12,707 bases of DNA. Source: Candidatus Bipolaricaulota bacterium. GTDB lineage: Bacteria; Bipolaricaulota; Bipolaricaulia; Bipolaricaulales; Bipolaricaulaceae. Positions 1 through 7,005 of the stretch are shown in pieces. The position numbers and the translations under genes are program-made. Each line of letters opens with the position of its first letter. Positions within the stretch are counted from its first letter, which is position 1. Below the pieces are notes generated by a model. The model made no database searches. It saw nothing but the letters and a program-made list of their open reading frames with translations, and was not told the origin of the DNA. The DNA lies in the NCBI GenBank assembly GCA_021163465.1, contig JAGGWU010000073.1, positions 1 to 12,707 of the forward strand, read 5' to 3'.

Positions 1-246
1 TCGGTAAAGGGAATGAACGGGTTCGAGGTCCTCGCCTGGGACTTCCACGACGGTGAAGGGGGGTTCGTGGCCGTGTCCACTACCGCTATGGAATCCGGTC
101 CCATCGCGGTGATCGAGTTCGAAGCGGCGGGTGCCGTCTCCCCGGCGGAGATCGGGATCGACGCCGCGAAGATCTCCCTGGCCAGCGCCCACAACACCCT
201 GATCGAGGGCTTCGAGGTCTCCCGGCCGGCCTATTACGCGAGGTGA
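1..246 (+). CDS. C-terminal end of a probable exported protein with a cohesin-like domain (5' end outside window)
   Basis: The reading frame is open from the first base and stops with TGA at 244-246, so only the last 81 residues of a longer protein are visible. An internal ATG at 13 is in frame but has no Shine-Dalgarno sequence and is probably not the start. The visible part alternates hydrophobic strands and turns: a segment around FVAVSTT, then IAVIEFEA, then a segment around AAKISLASA. This order resembles the last strands of cohesin-type beta-sandwich domains, which bind partner proteins outside the cell. No catalytic motif is visible. The next gene begins four bases after the stop, so the two are probably co-transcribed and may both be envelope or secreted proteins. 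The cohesin assignment rests on pattern only and is tentative; another beta-sandwich is possible. Confidence 0.6.
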   Translation, partial: SVKGMNGFEVLAWDFHDGEGGFVAVSTTAMESGPIAVIEFEAAGAVSPAEIGIDAAKISLASAHNTLIEGFEVSRPAYYAR

Positions 247-250
247 GGGG

Positions 251-1474
251 ATGCGGGCCCTTGTGTTTGTGACCGCGGCTTTGGTGGTCTCGCTTCCGGG
301 GATGACCGGCATCGCCGGCGGCTTCCAGGGGGAGCTCGGGATGGAGCTCACCTTGCTCCCTCACGTCTTACTTGATTCATCGCTCGAGCTATCCTACGGG
401 TTCGGGGCGGGGACGGTGAGTTCCTTCACCCAGTTCTCCCTCGGGACCTGGGTGTGGCAGGAGTTTTCCGGGGAGGGGTCCTTCGGTCCCTTCTCCTGGG
501 AGGCGCACCTCCTCTTCGGCCCATCCACGGTGGATTTCCTCTACGACGAGCTCATCCTGAGGACGAGTTTCGCTGGCTTGGAGCTCGGGCTCTACGCGGC
601 TCAGCTCTCCGACGCGGTGCTGGGAGGACCGGCCGACGGGGCGGCCCTGATGGTATCGGGAGAATTCGGGGAGATGGAGCTGGAAAGCATCACCGAGTTC
701 GGGGCACGGCCTGAGGGTATCGAGATCTTCCATGCTGCGACCGGCCTTTCCCGCAAGTACACCACCGATCCCAGGGTACCTGGTAGCGGGCTCACAGGGG
801 AAAAGGTTTCGCTTAAGGGAGCCCCGCTATGCTGCGGCCTCTCCACCGGAGCCGAGCTCTACTGGACGAAGGAGCAAGGGTTTGAGCACCTGAAGTTCTC
901 GCTGGAGGGGGTAGGACTCTGGTCTTGTCCGGAGATCACCGCCGATATCGAGGTCACGTTCGAGCTGCAGACGAAGTCGGTGGTCATCACGCCGGAGGTG
1001 GAAGCCCCGGGGATCGGGGCGTGTTTCGTCCCATATCTCTCCGTCATCACCGATAACAAAGGTCTGGATTCCGAGATCGAGGGGATACAGCTCTCGGCGC
1101 TGGAGTGGGAGTGCGATCTGGATGACGTCCGCCTCCGGGGCCTCACGGTGCTCGATCGGTGCAACTGGGCCATCTCGACCGAGGAGTACGGATCGGAGCT
1201 CGTGGAAAGGTGGCGCGCGGACGAGGAGGGGATTCAGTACTACACCGATTATTGGGAGCTCCTCTCCGTGGAAGCGAAAGGGCCGGGTTGTTGTGGGGAA
1301 TGGAAGATCACCCTCAATGCCTACTTCGGTGATGATCCCGGGCTTTTCGGCTGGAGCATGGGGTACCTGCGCCTGGAGATCCCCTTAGCCGAGGGACTGA
1401 GGGCCTGGGTTCTCCTGCAGGTGGATACTTCCGGGGTTCACCCCCTATCCTTCGGCGGCCATTGGAGCCGGTGA
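251..1474 (+). CDS. Secreted beta-rich protein of unknown function with CC motifs
   Basis: I do not recognise the family. The 407-residue protein starts with a signal-peptide-like segment: MRALVFV, a hydrophobic core to about residue 20, then a small-residue stretch (GIAGG) suitable for cleavage near residue 24. The rest is dominated by alternating polar/hydrophobic strands with many Gly, Trp, Tyr and Phe, typical of an extracellular beta-structure or possibly a beta-barrel. The last residue is arginine, not the aromatic residue usual for outer-membrane barrels. Two adjacent-cysteine motifs occur in similar contexts, KGAPLCCG (near residue 194) and KGPGCCG (near residue 348), and about four single cysteines lie between them, suggesting disulfides or metal binding. 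The start ATG at 251 follows GAGGTGA, which overlaps the previous gene's stop. No enzyme motif is visible. Confidence 0.75.
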   Translation: MRALVFVTAALVVSLPGMTGIAGGFQGELGMELTLLPHVLLDSSLELSYGFGAGTVSSFTQFSLGTWVWQEFSGEGSFGPFSWEAHLLFGPSTVDFLYDELILRTSFAGLELGLYAAQLSDAVLGGPADGAALMVSGEFGEMELESITEFGARPEGIEIFHAATGLSRKYTTDPRVPGSGLTGEKVSLKGAPLCCGLSTGAELYWTKEQGFEHLKFSLEGVGLWSCPEITADIEVTFELQTKSVVITPEVEAPGIGACFVPYLSVITDNKGLDSEIEGIQLSALEWECDLDDVRLRGLTVLDRCNWAISTEEYGSELVERWRADEEGIQYYTDYWELLSVEAKGPGCCGEWKITLNAYFGDDPGLFGWSMGYLRLEIPLAEGLRAWVLLQVDTSGVHPLSFGGHWSR

Positions 1475-1636
1475 CCTCGGCGAGAGGGTACAAAAGGGGT
1501 TGTCAGCGGCGTTTTAAACCAACCGGGCCCGGGCCTGGCAAGGAGTATCCCTAGCATTTCGCAGGTCCCGGTTGCCGCAAGTACGCCGAGCATCGGGGCG
1601 CGAACCAAGGGCCGGTGTGGGTTAAGATTTTTGTCA
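1475..1636. other. Intergenic spacer with a long-range inverted repeat
   Basis: About 160 bases without a convincing gene. A perfect 8-base inverted repeat pairs CAACCGGG (1520-1527) with CCCGGTTG (1567-1574), and an inner CCTG (1534-1537) can pair with CAGG (1562-1565). There is no T-run after the 3' arm, so it is not a standard intrinsic terminator. It could be a leader structure, a Rho-dependent end or a chance feature of GC-rich sequence. The right end carries the -10-like box described separately. Confidence 0.45.
1623..1628 (+). promoter_or_regulatory. Putative -10 box (TAAGAT) for a leaderless GNAT-holA transcript
   Basis: TAAGAT matches the -10 consensus at four of six positions and lies eight bases before the ATG at 1637. 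No purine-rich ribosome binding site precedes that ATG, so transcription starting at or next to the ATG would explain the missing site. I see no good -35 hexamer at the expected distance. The assignment is inference. Confidence 0.35.
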
Positions 1637-2566
1637 ATGGAGATCGGGGGTATACGCCGGGAAGAGGTGCCTCGGGCCACGGCGCTCCTGCGGGAGGCGC
1701 TCGCCGAGGATCTCTCCAGCTGGCGGGGGGATATCTCCCGGGCGGAGCGGGTTCTGCGGCTGCTTCTTTCGTGGAACCGGCTCCCCCTTCGGATTCTCGG
1801 GGCATTGGGGTTGCGGTTCGAGGTTTGGGTGGCGCGCGAGGATGGGGAGGTGCTCGGGGTCCTGGGCCAATTCGACGGCCACCCGCCCATCCTCTCCGGG
1901 ATCGCGGTGGCCCCAGGGGCCCGGAGGAAGGGGATCGCCAAGGCCCTGCTCCGGCACGCCTTCGCCGACTTGGAGCGGAAAGGGGAGGAGCTCGTTTTGG
2001 GAACGGTCCGCACGGAGAACACCCCAGCTCTTAAGCTCTGCGCCTCCGTGGGAATGCAGCCTTTCGGCACGGTGCGCATCTACTCCGTCCCCCTCCCCCC
2101 GCGCGCCCTGCCCGAGATCCCCCAGGGCGTGGGGGTGCGTCGGGCCAGCAAGGACGACGTTGCGCGGCTGAAGCCCACCCATGTGGACAGGGACTTGCTC
2201 CGGCGGCTCTCGCGCCTGAACGCCGCCTATGCCCCCTGGCCCCTGCGCCTGGTGGGGATCCGGCGATCCGCCATCGTGGCCGAGAGCGACGGCGAGCTCT
2301 TGGGATTTGTGGCCCTGCAGATGGGGAGGTATTGGGAGGGCGGCACCGTGCAGGCCCCGGTGATCGTGGGGGATGAGGACAGGGCCTTCCCGGCCCTCTT
2401 GAGTTCGGCCATAGCGGAGCTCGTGCGGCACCGGGTGTCACAGGCCTTCCTCGTCCTCCCCCATGAGCTCCAACGGTTCTCTCCCCTCCTGGTGCGGATG
2501 GGGAGCGAGCTCGTGGGGGAATGGGTCCAGTTGGTGCGGTATCTGGGAAAGGTCCATGGCGCCTGA
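1637..2566 (+). CDS. Tandem GNAT-family N-acetyltransferase
   Basis: This is a roughly 309-residue protein of the GNAT superfamily, which transfers acyl groups from acyl-CoA to amines. The first domain (about residues 1-155) is well conserved: it has the strand GVLGQFDGHPP, then the acetyl-CoA pyrophosphate-binding signature VAPGARRKGIAKALL at about residues 90-105, then TENTPALKLCASVGMQPFG, the typical final helix and strand. The second half (about residues 160-309) starts with GVRRASKDDVARL and contains the strand GELLGFVALQMG, but it lacks a clear pyrophosphate loop, so it looks like a degenerate second GNAT domain. The substrate cannot be predicted. An alternative start is the TTG at 1631, two codons upstream; neither has a Shine-Dalgarno sequence. 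The end overlaps holA by 11 bases, implying translational coupling. Confidence 0.85.
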   Translation: MEIGGIRREEVPRATALLREALAEDLSSWRGDISRAERVLRLLLSWNRLPLRILGALGLRFEVWVAREDGEVLGVLGQFDGHPPILSGIAVAPGARRKGIAKALLRHAFADLERKGEELVLGTVRTENTPALKLCASVGMQPFGTVRIYSVPLPPRALPEIPQGVGVRRASKDDVARLKPTHVDRDLLRRLSRLNAAYAPWPLRLVGIRRSAIVAESDGELLGFVALQMGRYWEGGTVQAPVIVGDEDRAFPALLSSAIAELVRHRVSQAFLVLPHELQRFSPLLVRMGSELVGEWVQLVRYLGKVHGA

Positions 2567-3473
2567 GGCACGGAAGCCGGTGCGCTTCGGGGTCTATTCC
2601 GGCGACCCGTTCCTCGCCGAACGGGCCATGCAGCGGAGGTTGGCGGAGCTCGGGGAGGTGGAGCCGGTGCTCCTGTGGGGTGACGAGGCCACCGCCACCG
2701 ATGTGCTGGAGGCCCTGGGAACGTCCCTCCTCTTCGGGGGCAGGGGGATGCGGGCGGTGGTGGTGCGCCGGGCCGATCCCCTGGCGGGGGATCAGCGCCT
2801 GATCGCCGCATTGCGGGGCGGTCCCCCGGAGGGCGTGGCCGTGTTCTTCCTGGGGGAGGAGATAAAGGGACCGCTGGCCACCGCCGCCGACGAGTTCATT
2901 CACTTCAAGAGGCCCACCAAGGCCGAGCTCCGGGAGTTGGCGGTGGAGCTCATGCGGGAGGCGGGGCTCAGGATCCACGGGTTCGTGGTGGATATGCTCC
3001 TTGAGGCCTGTGGCGGCGACCCCATGCGCCTCGCAAGGGAGGTGGAGAAACTCGCCCTCTGGAAAGGAGGAAAGCTTCGCCGCGAGGCCATTCCCGAGCT
3101 TTTCTACTTCGCCGAGCCTGCTCCCTTCGGGTTTCTTGAGGGGATAGGTTGGCGGGATGTCCTCGGTGCAATGCGGGAACTCACCCAGCTCCTCAAGCGC
3201 GGCTGGGATCCCAATAGGATCTTCTTTCTCTTGGTATCCCAGGTGCGGGCCCTGATCCTCGCCCGGGCGGCCCTGGAAGGGGAGCCGCTCCCCGGGGGAC
3301 CGGATTGGCTCTGGCGCCGACGCCTCCAGCAGGCACGGAACTTCACGAAAAAAGAGCTCCTGGAGCTGCTTTCCTCGCTCCAGGAGCTCGACCTCAAGAT
3401 AAAACAGGGCCAGATGGACCCTGTGTCCGCCCTCTACCTTTTCACTTTGCGGCTTGCTCCTGTACCACCTTGA
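2556..3473 (+). CDS. holA: DNA polymerase III delta subunit
   Basis: The delta subunit is the wrench of the replicative clamp loader: it opens the beta sliding clamp within the tau/gamma-delta-delta' complex. The 305-residue length is slightly shorter than E. coli delta (about 340) but usual for the family. The N-terminal domain has VRFGVYSGDPFLAERAM, in the position of the degenerate nucleotide-binding loop. The middle has ELAVELMREAG followed by CGGDPMRLAREVEKLAL, the conserved lid-domain signature. The C-terminal collar domain has WDPNRIFFLLVSQVRAL and ends with ELDLKIKQGQMDP, a strong family hallmark. ATG 2556 was chosen because AAAGG lies just upstream and earlier in-frame codons fall inside the GNAT gene. 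The stop lies inside the end of convergent secD, a 32-base tail-to-tail overlap. Confidence 0.93.
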   Translation: MAPEARKPVRFGVYSGDPFLAERAMQRRLAELGEVEPVLLWGDEATATDVLEALGTSLLFGGRGMRAVVVRRADPLAGDQRLIAALRGGPPEGVAVFFLGEEIKGPLATAADEFIHFKRPTKAELRELAVELMREAGLRIHGFVVDMLLEACGGDPMRLAREVEKLALWKGGKLRREAIPELFYFAEPAPFGFLEGIGWRDVLGAMRELTQLLKRGWDPNRIFFLLVSQVRALILARAALEGEPLPGGPDWLWRRRLQQARNFTKKELLELLSSLQELDLKIKQGQMDPVSALYLFTLRLAPVPP

Positions 3474-4842
3474 CGGGGATCCATTGGGAAAGTCCGGTGG
3501 TTTCAAGCAGCAGCCGGGACACCACCAGGGCGGCGAAAAGCGACCCCGCCACGCCCAACGCCAAGGTGATCCCGAAGCCCTGTACCGGGCCTGAGCCCAG
3601 CATGAAGAGGATCACCGCCACGATGATGGTGGTGATCTGGGCGTCGAGGAGCGCCGAGAGGGATTTAGAGAATCCGGCGGTGATACAGGCCTTAGGGGCC
3701 TTGCCGGTGCGGCGTTCCTCCTTTATCCGCTCGAAGATGATCACGTTGGCGTCCACCGACATACCGATGGTGAGGACGATACCGGCGATCCCCGGGAGGG
3801 TTAGGGTGGCGCCGAAGGCCCGGAGGGCCCCGAAGATGAACAACATGTTCACGATCAAGGCCACGTCCGCCACCAGCCCCAACGCCCGGTAGTAGACCAG
3901 CATGTAGACGAGCACCAGGATGAAGCTTATAAGCAGCGCAATGGTGCCGCGGCGGATGGAATCTGCCCCCAAGGTCGGACCCACGGTGTACTCGGAGAGG
4001 ATCTGGACATCCACCGGTAGGGCGCCGGAGCGCAGCACCACCGCCAGGAGCTTGGCCTCGTCGAAGTCGAAGGCCCCGGTGATCCGGGCGCTGTCGATGC
4101 GGTGGGTGCGTTGGGCGGTGCGCTTGAGGTCCACGTTGATGTAGGGGGCGGAGTAGACCACCCCGTCCAGCACGATGGCGAGTCGATCGCCTTCCTCCCC
4201 TGGAACCTCGCCTTGGGCCTTGAGGCGGGAGATCACCTCGGCGAACTGCTTGGCCCCCTCGCGGTTGAAGTCGATGAGGACCTCGAAGTAACCGGCGTAA
4301 CGGGGCTCCGGGTTGGGGCGCACATCGGCGTCGGTGAGGACGTCCCCGGTGAGGAGGGGCTCTCCCACGAGATACCACATGACCGGGACCCCGTTCTCAT
4401 CGCGCTCGTGGGAGGGGAAGATCTCCTGGAGTCCGTGCTTTTCGGCCTTAAGGTCATCCTCATTTGGGGAGGATTTAATCACTTTGCGAAATTCAAGCAT
4501 GGCGGTGGCTCCGATAAGGCGTTTAGCCTTCTCGGGATCCTTCAGTCCGGGGATCACCACCTCGATCCGACCCTTCCCCAGTGGACGGATGGTGGCGTTG
4601 GCTAGGCCGTACTGGTCCACCCGGTTCTCGAGGATGGTCACGATCCGGGAGGTTATGTCCTTCTGTTTTTCCGGCTCAAGCTGTGATACGCCCACACCCA
4701 CGAGCTCTATGCGCGTGCCGCCCTTGAGGTCCAGGCCGAGGTTTAGCACCTTGTCCGGGGGCCAAAACGGGAAAAGCAGTCCCAAAGAAGCGAACACCAC
4801 CGCAGCCGTAAGCCCGAAACGAATCCAGTTGGCGCGTTTCAT
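3442..4842 (-). CDS. secD: Protein translocase subunit SecD
   Basis: SecD, normally with SecF, uses the proton gradient to help pull preproteins through SecYEG and is an RND-superfamily membrane protein. The 466-residue product has TM1 at about 8-28, then LGLDLKGGT (residues 35-43), the conserved D1 motif. A large extracytoplasmic region follows to about residue 290, including LPVDVQILSEYTVGPTLG. A C-terminal block of five membrane helices contains GMSVDANVIIFERIKEE and the LLDAQITTII segment, both diagnostic of SecD. The length is that of SecD alone, not a SecDF fusion. AAGGAGGGAGG precedes the ATG. It lies 13 bases behind yajC, the usual partner, but no secF follows because the convergent holA gene begins there. 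Confidence 0.96.
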   Translation of the reverse strand: MKRANWIRFGLTAAVVFASLGLLFPFWPPDKVLNLGLDLKGGTRIELVGVGVSQLEPEKQKDITSRIVTILENRVDQYGLANATIRPLGKGRIEVVIPGLKDPEKAKRLIGATAMLEFRKVIKSSPNEDDLKAEKHGLQEIFPSHERDENGVPVMWYLVGEPLLTGDVLTDADVRPNPEPRYAGYFEVLIDFNREGAKQFAEVISRLKAQGEVPGEEGDRLAIVLDGVVYSAPYINVDLKRTAQRTHRIDSARITGAFDFDEAKLLAVVLRSGALPVDVQILSEYTVGPTLGADSIRRGTIALLISFILVLVYMLVYYRALGLVADVALIVNMLFIFGALRAFGATLTLPGIAGIVLTIGMSVDANVIIFERIKEERRTGKAPKACITAGFSKSLSALLDAQITTIIVAVILFMLGSGPVQGFGITLALGVAGSLFAALVVSRLLLETTGLSQWIPVKVVQEQAAK

Positions 4843-4855
4843 CCTCCCTCCTTAA

Positions 4856-5137
4856 CTACTTGCGTACCTTCTCCACGATGCTGGACTTGGCGATCCTGAC
4901 CTTAGCCCCCTCCTCCAGGGAGAGGATCACGGTGTCGTCGTCGATCTTGTCGATGATGCCGTAGATTCCGCCCGCAGTGACCACCCGATCCCCCCGCTTC
5001 AGGCTCTGGAGGAGCCTCCTATGTTCCTGCTCGCGCCGCCTTTGGGGCCGGATGATGAGGAAGTAGAAGATGGCGCCGAAGACCACGATAAGGATAACCA
5101 GGGAGATCAACGACTGCGTCCCCTGATCCTGCGGCAT
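4856..5137 (-). CDS. yajC: Preprotein translocase accessory protein YajC
   Basis: YajC is a small single-span membrane protein that co-purifies with SecDF-YidC at the Sec translocon. The 93-residue product has a short polar N-terminus, one membrane helix at about residues 9-29 (SLISLVILIVVFGAIFYFLI), and the near-invariant IIRPQRRREQEH that follows it. The cytoplasmic domain contains LKRGDRVVTAGGIYGIIDKI, the most conserved YajC stretch. Length and layout match the family well. A GAGGTGAT ribosome site lies just before the ATG and overlaps the stop of the upstream gene, whose coding region ends four bases earlier. Its position directly before secD is the common bacterial arrangement. Confidence 0.96.
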   Translation of the reverse strand: MPQDQGTQSLISLVILIVVFGAIFYFLIIRPQRRREQEHRRLLQSLKRGDRVVTAGGIYGIIDKIDDDTVILSLEEGAKVRIAKSSIVEKVRK

Positions 5138-5141
5138 ATCA

Positions 5142-5633
5142 TCACCTCTTTCCGTCTTTGATCCGTATAACCCCCAGCCCCACGTAGCCCAGGGCCGCGA
5201 AAGCGGTCATCACGCTCCAAATCAGTAACCCAGTTCCCATAAGCCCTCTCCCCACCGCGATCAGTTGGTGGATTAAGGCGAAAACGGCAAACCACAGTAT
5301 AGCGTAAAGGAAGGCCACGATCGACCGCGGGGCCCGGTGGGCGGCCAGGTCGAAGAGGACGGCCAGGGGAGGAAGCGCAAGCCAAAGTAAGAGGGCGGCA
5401 CGGGCCCCCACGAGACCCAAGCCCAAAAAGAGCACCGCGTGGCCGGGGAGGAGGTTCAGGAGGTTCTTGCGGACGGCTTCCCGGCGGTAGCCCACGCGTT
5501 CCCGCCACATCCAGTAGAACCAAAGCCCGAGGAGTTCCCCGCCGGCCACCGCCCTGAGCCAAAGGGGAAGGGGCGGCACGGCGGCGCAGATGATGAACAG
5601 GATGAGGACCACCGGGGCAGTGATGGCGCTCAT
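5142..5633 (-). CDS. Small polytopic membrane protein of unknown function
   Basis: I do not recognise this 163-residue protein. It is extremely hydrophobic, with probable membrane segments near residues 5-24, 27-43, 66-90, 103-122 and 131-155. A basic, probably cytoplasmic loop (WRERVGYRREAVRKNLL) lies between the second and third, and the protein ends with a charged tail (RIKDGKR). No enzymatic or transport motif is evident. The start at 5633 was chosen because its ATG overlaps the mgtE stop in an ATGA junction and follows GAGGGG; a longer in-frame extension merely reads antisense through mgtE. It is four bases from yajC, so it belongs to the mgtE-yajC-secD operon. A role in membrane-protein biogenesis or in the channel's function would be a guess from context. 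Confidence 0.75.
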   Translation of the reverse strand: MSAITAPVVLILFIICAAVPPLPLWLRAVAGGELLGLWFYWMWRERVGYRREAVRKNLLNLLPGHAVLFLGLGLVGARAALLLWLALPPLAVLFDLAAHRAPRSIVAFLYAILWFAVFALIHQLIAVGRGLMGTGLLIWSVMTAFAALGYVGLGVIRIKDGKR

Positions 5634-6955
5634 AGCACCCCTCGGAAGAGGTACCCTAAGCCCAGGAGGAAGAAAAACCCAAGCGTATCGGTAAAGGTGG
5701 TGAGGAGCACCGAAGAGGCCAGGGCCGGGTCCAGTCCCAGCGCCCGTAGTCCCAACGGGATGGATGCCCCCACCAGCCCCGCGACCACCATGTTGCCCAC
5801 CATGGCCAAAAACGCCACCAGGCCCAAATAGGGGTTGTGCTTCCACGCGAACGCCACCGCCCCCACCACAACCCCCACCGCAAGGCCGTTGAGGAGCCCC
5901 AACAGGACCTCTTTGGCCAGGATCTGGAAGCCTTTGCCCGGAGGTACCTCCCCCAGAGCGATCCCCCGGGTGACGATGGTAACCGTCTGCATCCCCGCGT
6001 TCCCCCCTTGCCCTGCGATCACCGGCATGAAGATGGCCAGGGCGGAGACCTTGGCGATCACCCCCTCGAACGCCCCGACCACCGAGGCCGCCAGGAACGC
6101 CGTGGCCAGGTTGATGTACAGCCAGGGGAGGCGCATCCGAAGGGACTCATACCACGGAGTGTCTACCCGCTCCTCCCGGGGCACGTTGACCATCTTGTAC
6201 ATGTCTTCGGTGTCCCGGAGGATGACGGTATCCAGGATGTCGTCCATGGTGACGATCCCGAGGAGCTTCCCGCGCTTGTCCACCACCGGAAAGGCGAGAT
6301 AGCCGTACTTGTCGAACGCCCGTGCCACCTCGTCGGCGGACATCTCGGGGGAGAGGGTCACCACCTCGGGCCGCATGATCTCCCGGATGGGGGTATCGGG
6401 CCGAGCGAAGACGAGATCTCTCAAGGAGAGGACCCCGAGGAGCCTCTCCGCCTCGTCCACCACGTACACGTAGTAGACCGTCTCCGCCTCCTCGGCGACC
6501 CGCCGTAGCCGCTCTATCGCCTCCTGGGCGGTGATGTGGGCGGGTAGGGCCACGTATTCCGGGGACATGAGGCCCCCGGCGGTGTCCGGCGGATATTTGA
6601 GGAGCTCCCGCAACGTGCGGGCTTTGGTCCGATCCATGGCCTCCAGGTGGCGGAGGATCTCGTCCACCTCGGCCCGGGGGAACTCCTCCAGGACGTCTAC
6701 GGCGTCGTCGGGCTCCATGCGGGAGATGATCATGGTGGCCTCGTCCTCGGGGAGCTCCTCCAGGAGGTCGGCGGCCTCATCGGGATCCATCTCTTCCAGG
6801 GAATCGGCGGCGGCGCGGACCTTGTAAAGCTCGCGCAGGAGGGAGACGGCCTCCCTTTCGGGAAGGCGATGGAGGAGCTCCGCCACTTCCGCGGGATGGC
6901 GTCCGGCGAGCTCCTCCGGATCAAGGGACATGGTCCCTGCTTTGCGCTCCGCCAT
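5630..6955 (-). CDS. mgtE: Magnesium channel/transporter MgtE
   Basis: MgtE is a homodimeric inner-membrane Mg2+ channel gated by Mg2+ bound to its cytoplasmic domains. The 441-residue product shows the full layout. An acidic helical N domain (about residues 10-125) has repeated units such as MDPDEAADLLEELP and MEPDDAVDVLEEFP. Two CBS domains (about 126-250) include GLMSPEYVALP and YLAFPVVDKRGKLLGIVTMDDIL. A plug-helix region and five membrane helices follow. The pore block contains PVIAGQGGNAGMQT and, near the end, TTFTDTLGFFFLLGLG, which carries the aspartate known for Mg2+ selectivity in Thermus MgtE. The start is MAERK at 6955, with MSLDPEE at 6931 as an alternative. No good ribosome site precedes either, but a TATATT box lies ten bases before 6955. 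The gene is first in the operon with yajC and secD. Confidence 0.96.
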   Translation of the reverse strand: MAERKAGTMSLDPEELAGRHPAEVAELLHRLPEREAVSLLRELYKVRAAADSLEEMDPDEAADLLEELPEDEATMIISRMEPDDAVDVLEEFPRAEVDEILRHLEAMDRTKARTLRELLKYPPDTAGGLMSPEYVALPAHITAQEAIERLRRVAEEAETVYYVYVVDEAERLLGVLSLRDLVFARPDTPIREIMRPEVVTLSPEMSADEVARAFDKYGYLAFPVVDKRGKLLGIVTMDDILDTVILRDTEDMYKMVNVPREERVDTPWYESLRMRLPWLYINLATAFLAASVVGAFEGVIAKVSALAIFMPVIAGQGGNAGMQTVTIVTRGIALGEVPPGKGFQILAKEVLLGLLNGLAVGVVVGAVAFAWKHNPYLGLVAFLAMVGNMVVAGLVGASIPLGLRALGLDPALASSVLLTTFTDTLGFFFLLGLGYLFRGVL

Positions 6956-6965
6956 GACAAATGCG

Positions 6966-6973
6966 AATATAAC
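6966..6973. promoter_or_regulatory. Overlapping divergent -10 boxes for mgtE (-) and cysS (+)
   Basis: The sequence AATATAAC reads TATAAC on the plus strand (6968-6973, five of six matches to the -10 consensus) and TATATT on the minus strand (6971-6966, also five of six). It sits in the 50-base gap between the two divergent starts and is one of the few AT-rich spots there. No convincing -35 boxes are visible on either side. The assignment is inference. Confidence 0.45.
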
Positions 6974-6993
6974 GGAAGAGAAAAGGTTCACCC

Positions 6994-7001
6994 AGGAGGT
7001 G
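6994..7001 (+). promoter_or_regulatory. Strong ribosome binding site fixing the TTG start of cysS
   Basis: AGGAGGTG lies six bases before the TTG at 7006. No other start codon in this frame is well placed, and the protein from TTG aligns with the usual CysS N-terminus. The site therefore decides the start. Confidence 0.85.
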
Positions 7002-7005
7002 TGAT

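Noticed and set aside
1475..1636. Possible tRNA or other known RNA gene
   Set aside because: No cloverleaf arms, T-loop sequence or discriminator end could be found; only the inverted repeat is visible.
2031..3506. Long minus-strand open frame of about 490 codons opposite the GNAT gene and holA
   Set aside because: It lies entirely antisense to two well-supported genes, is rich in proline, glycine, arginine and histidine as expected of a GC-rich shadow frame, and has no recognisable domain.
3442..4842. SecDF fusion protein
   Set aside because: The protein is 466 residues with one set of six membrane helices, the size of SecD alone.
5634..5846. N-terminal extension of the small membrane protein frame
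   Set aside because: It is glycine-rich antisense to the end of mgtE's own reading frame on the same strand; the ATGA junction at 5633 gives a natural start.
6956..7005. Magnesium riboswitch before mgtE
   Set aside because: The gap to the divergent cysS start is only 50 bases and the likely transcript leader is a few bases, too short for a riboswitch.
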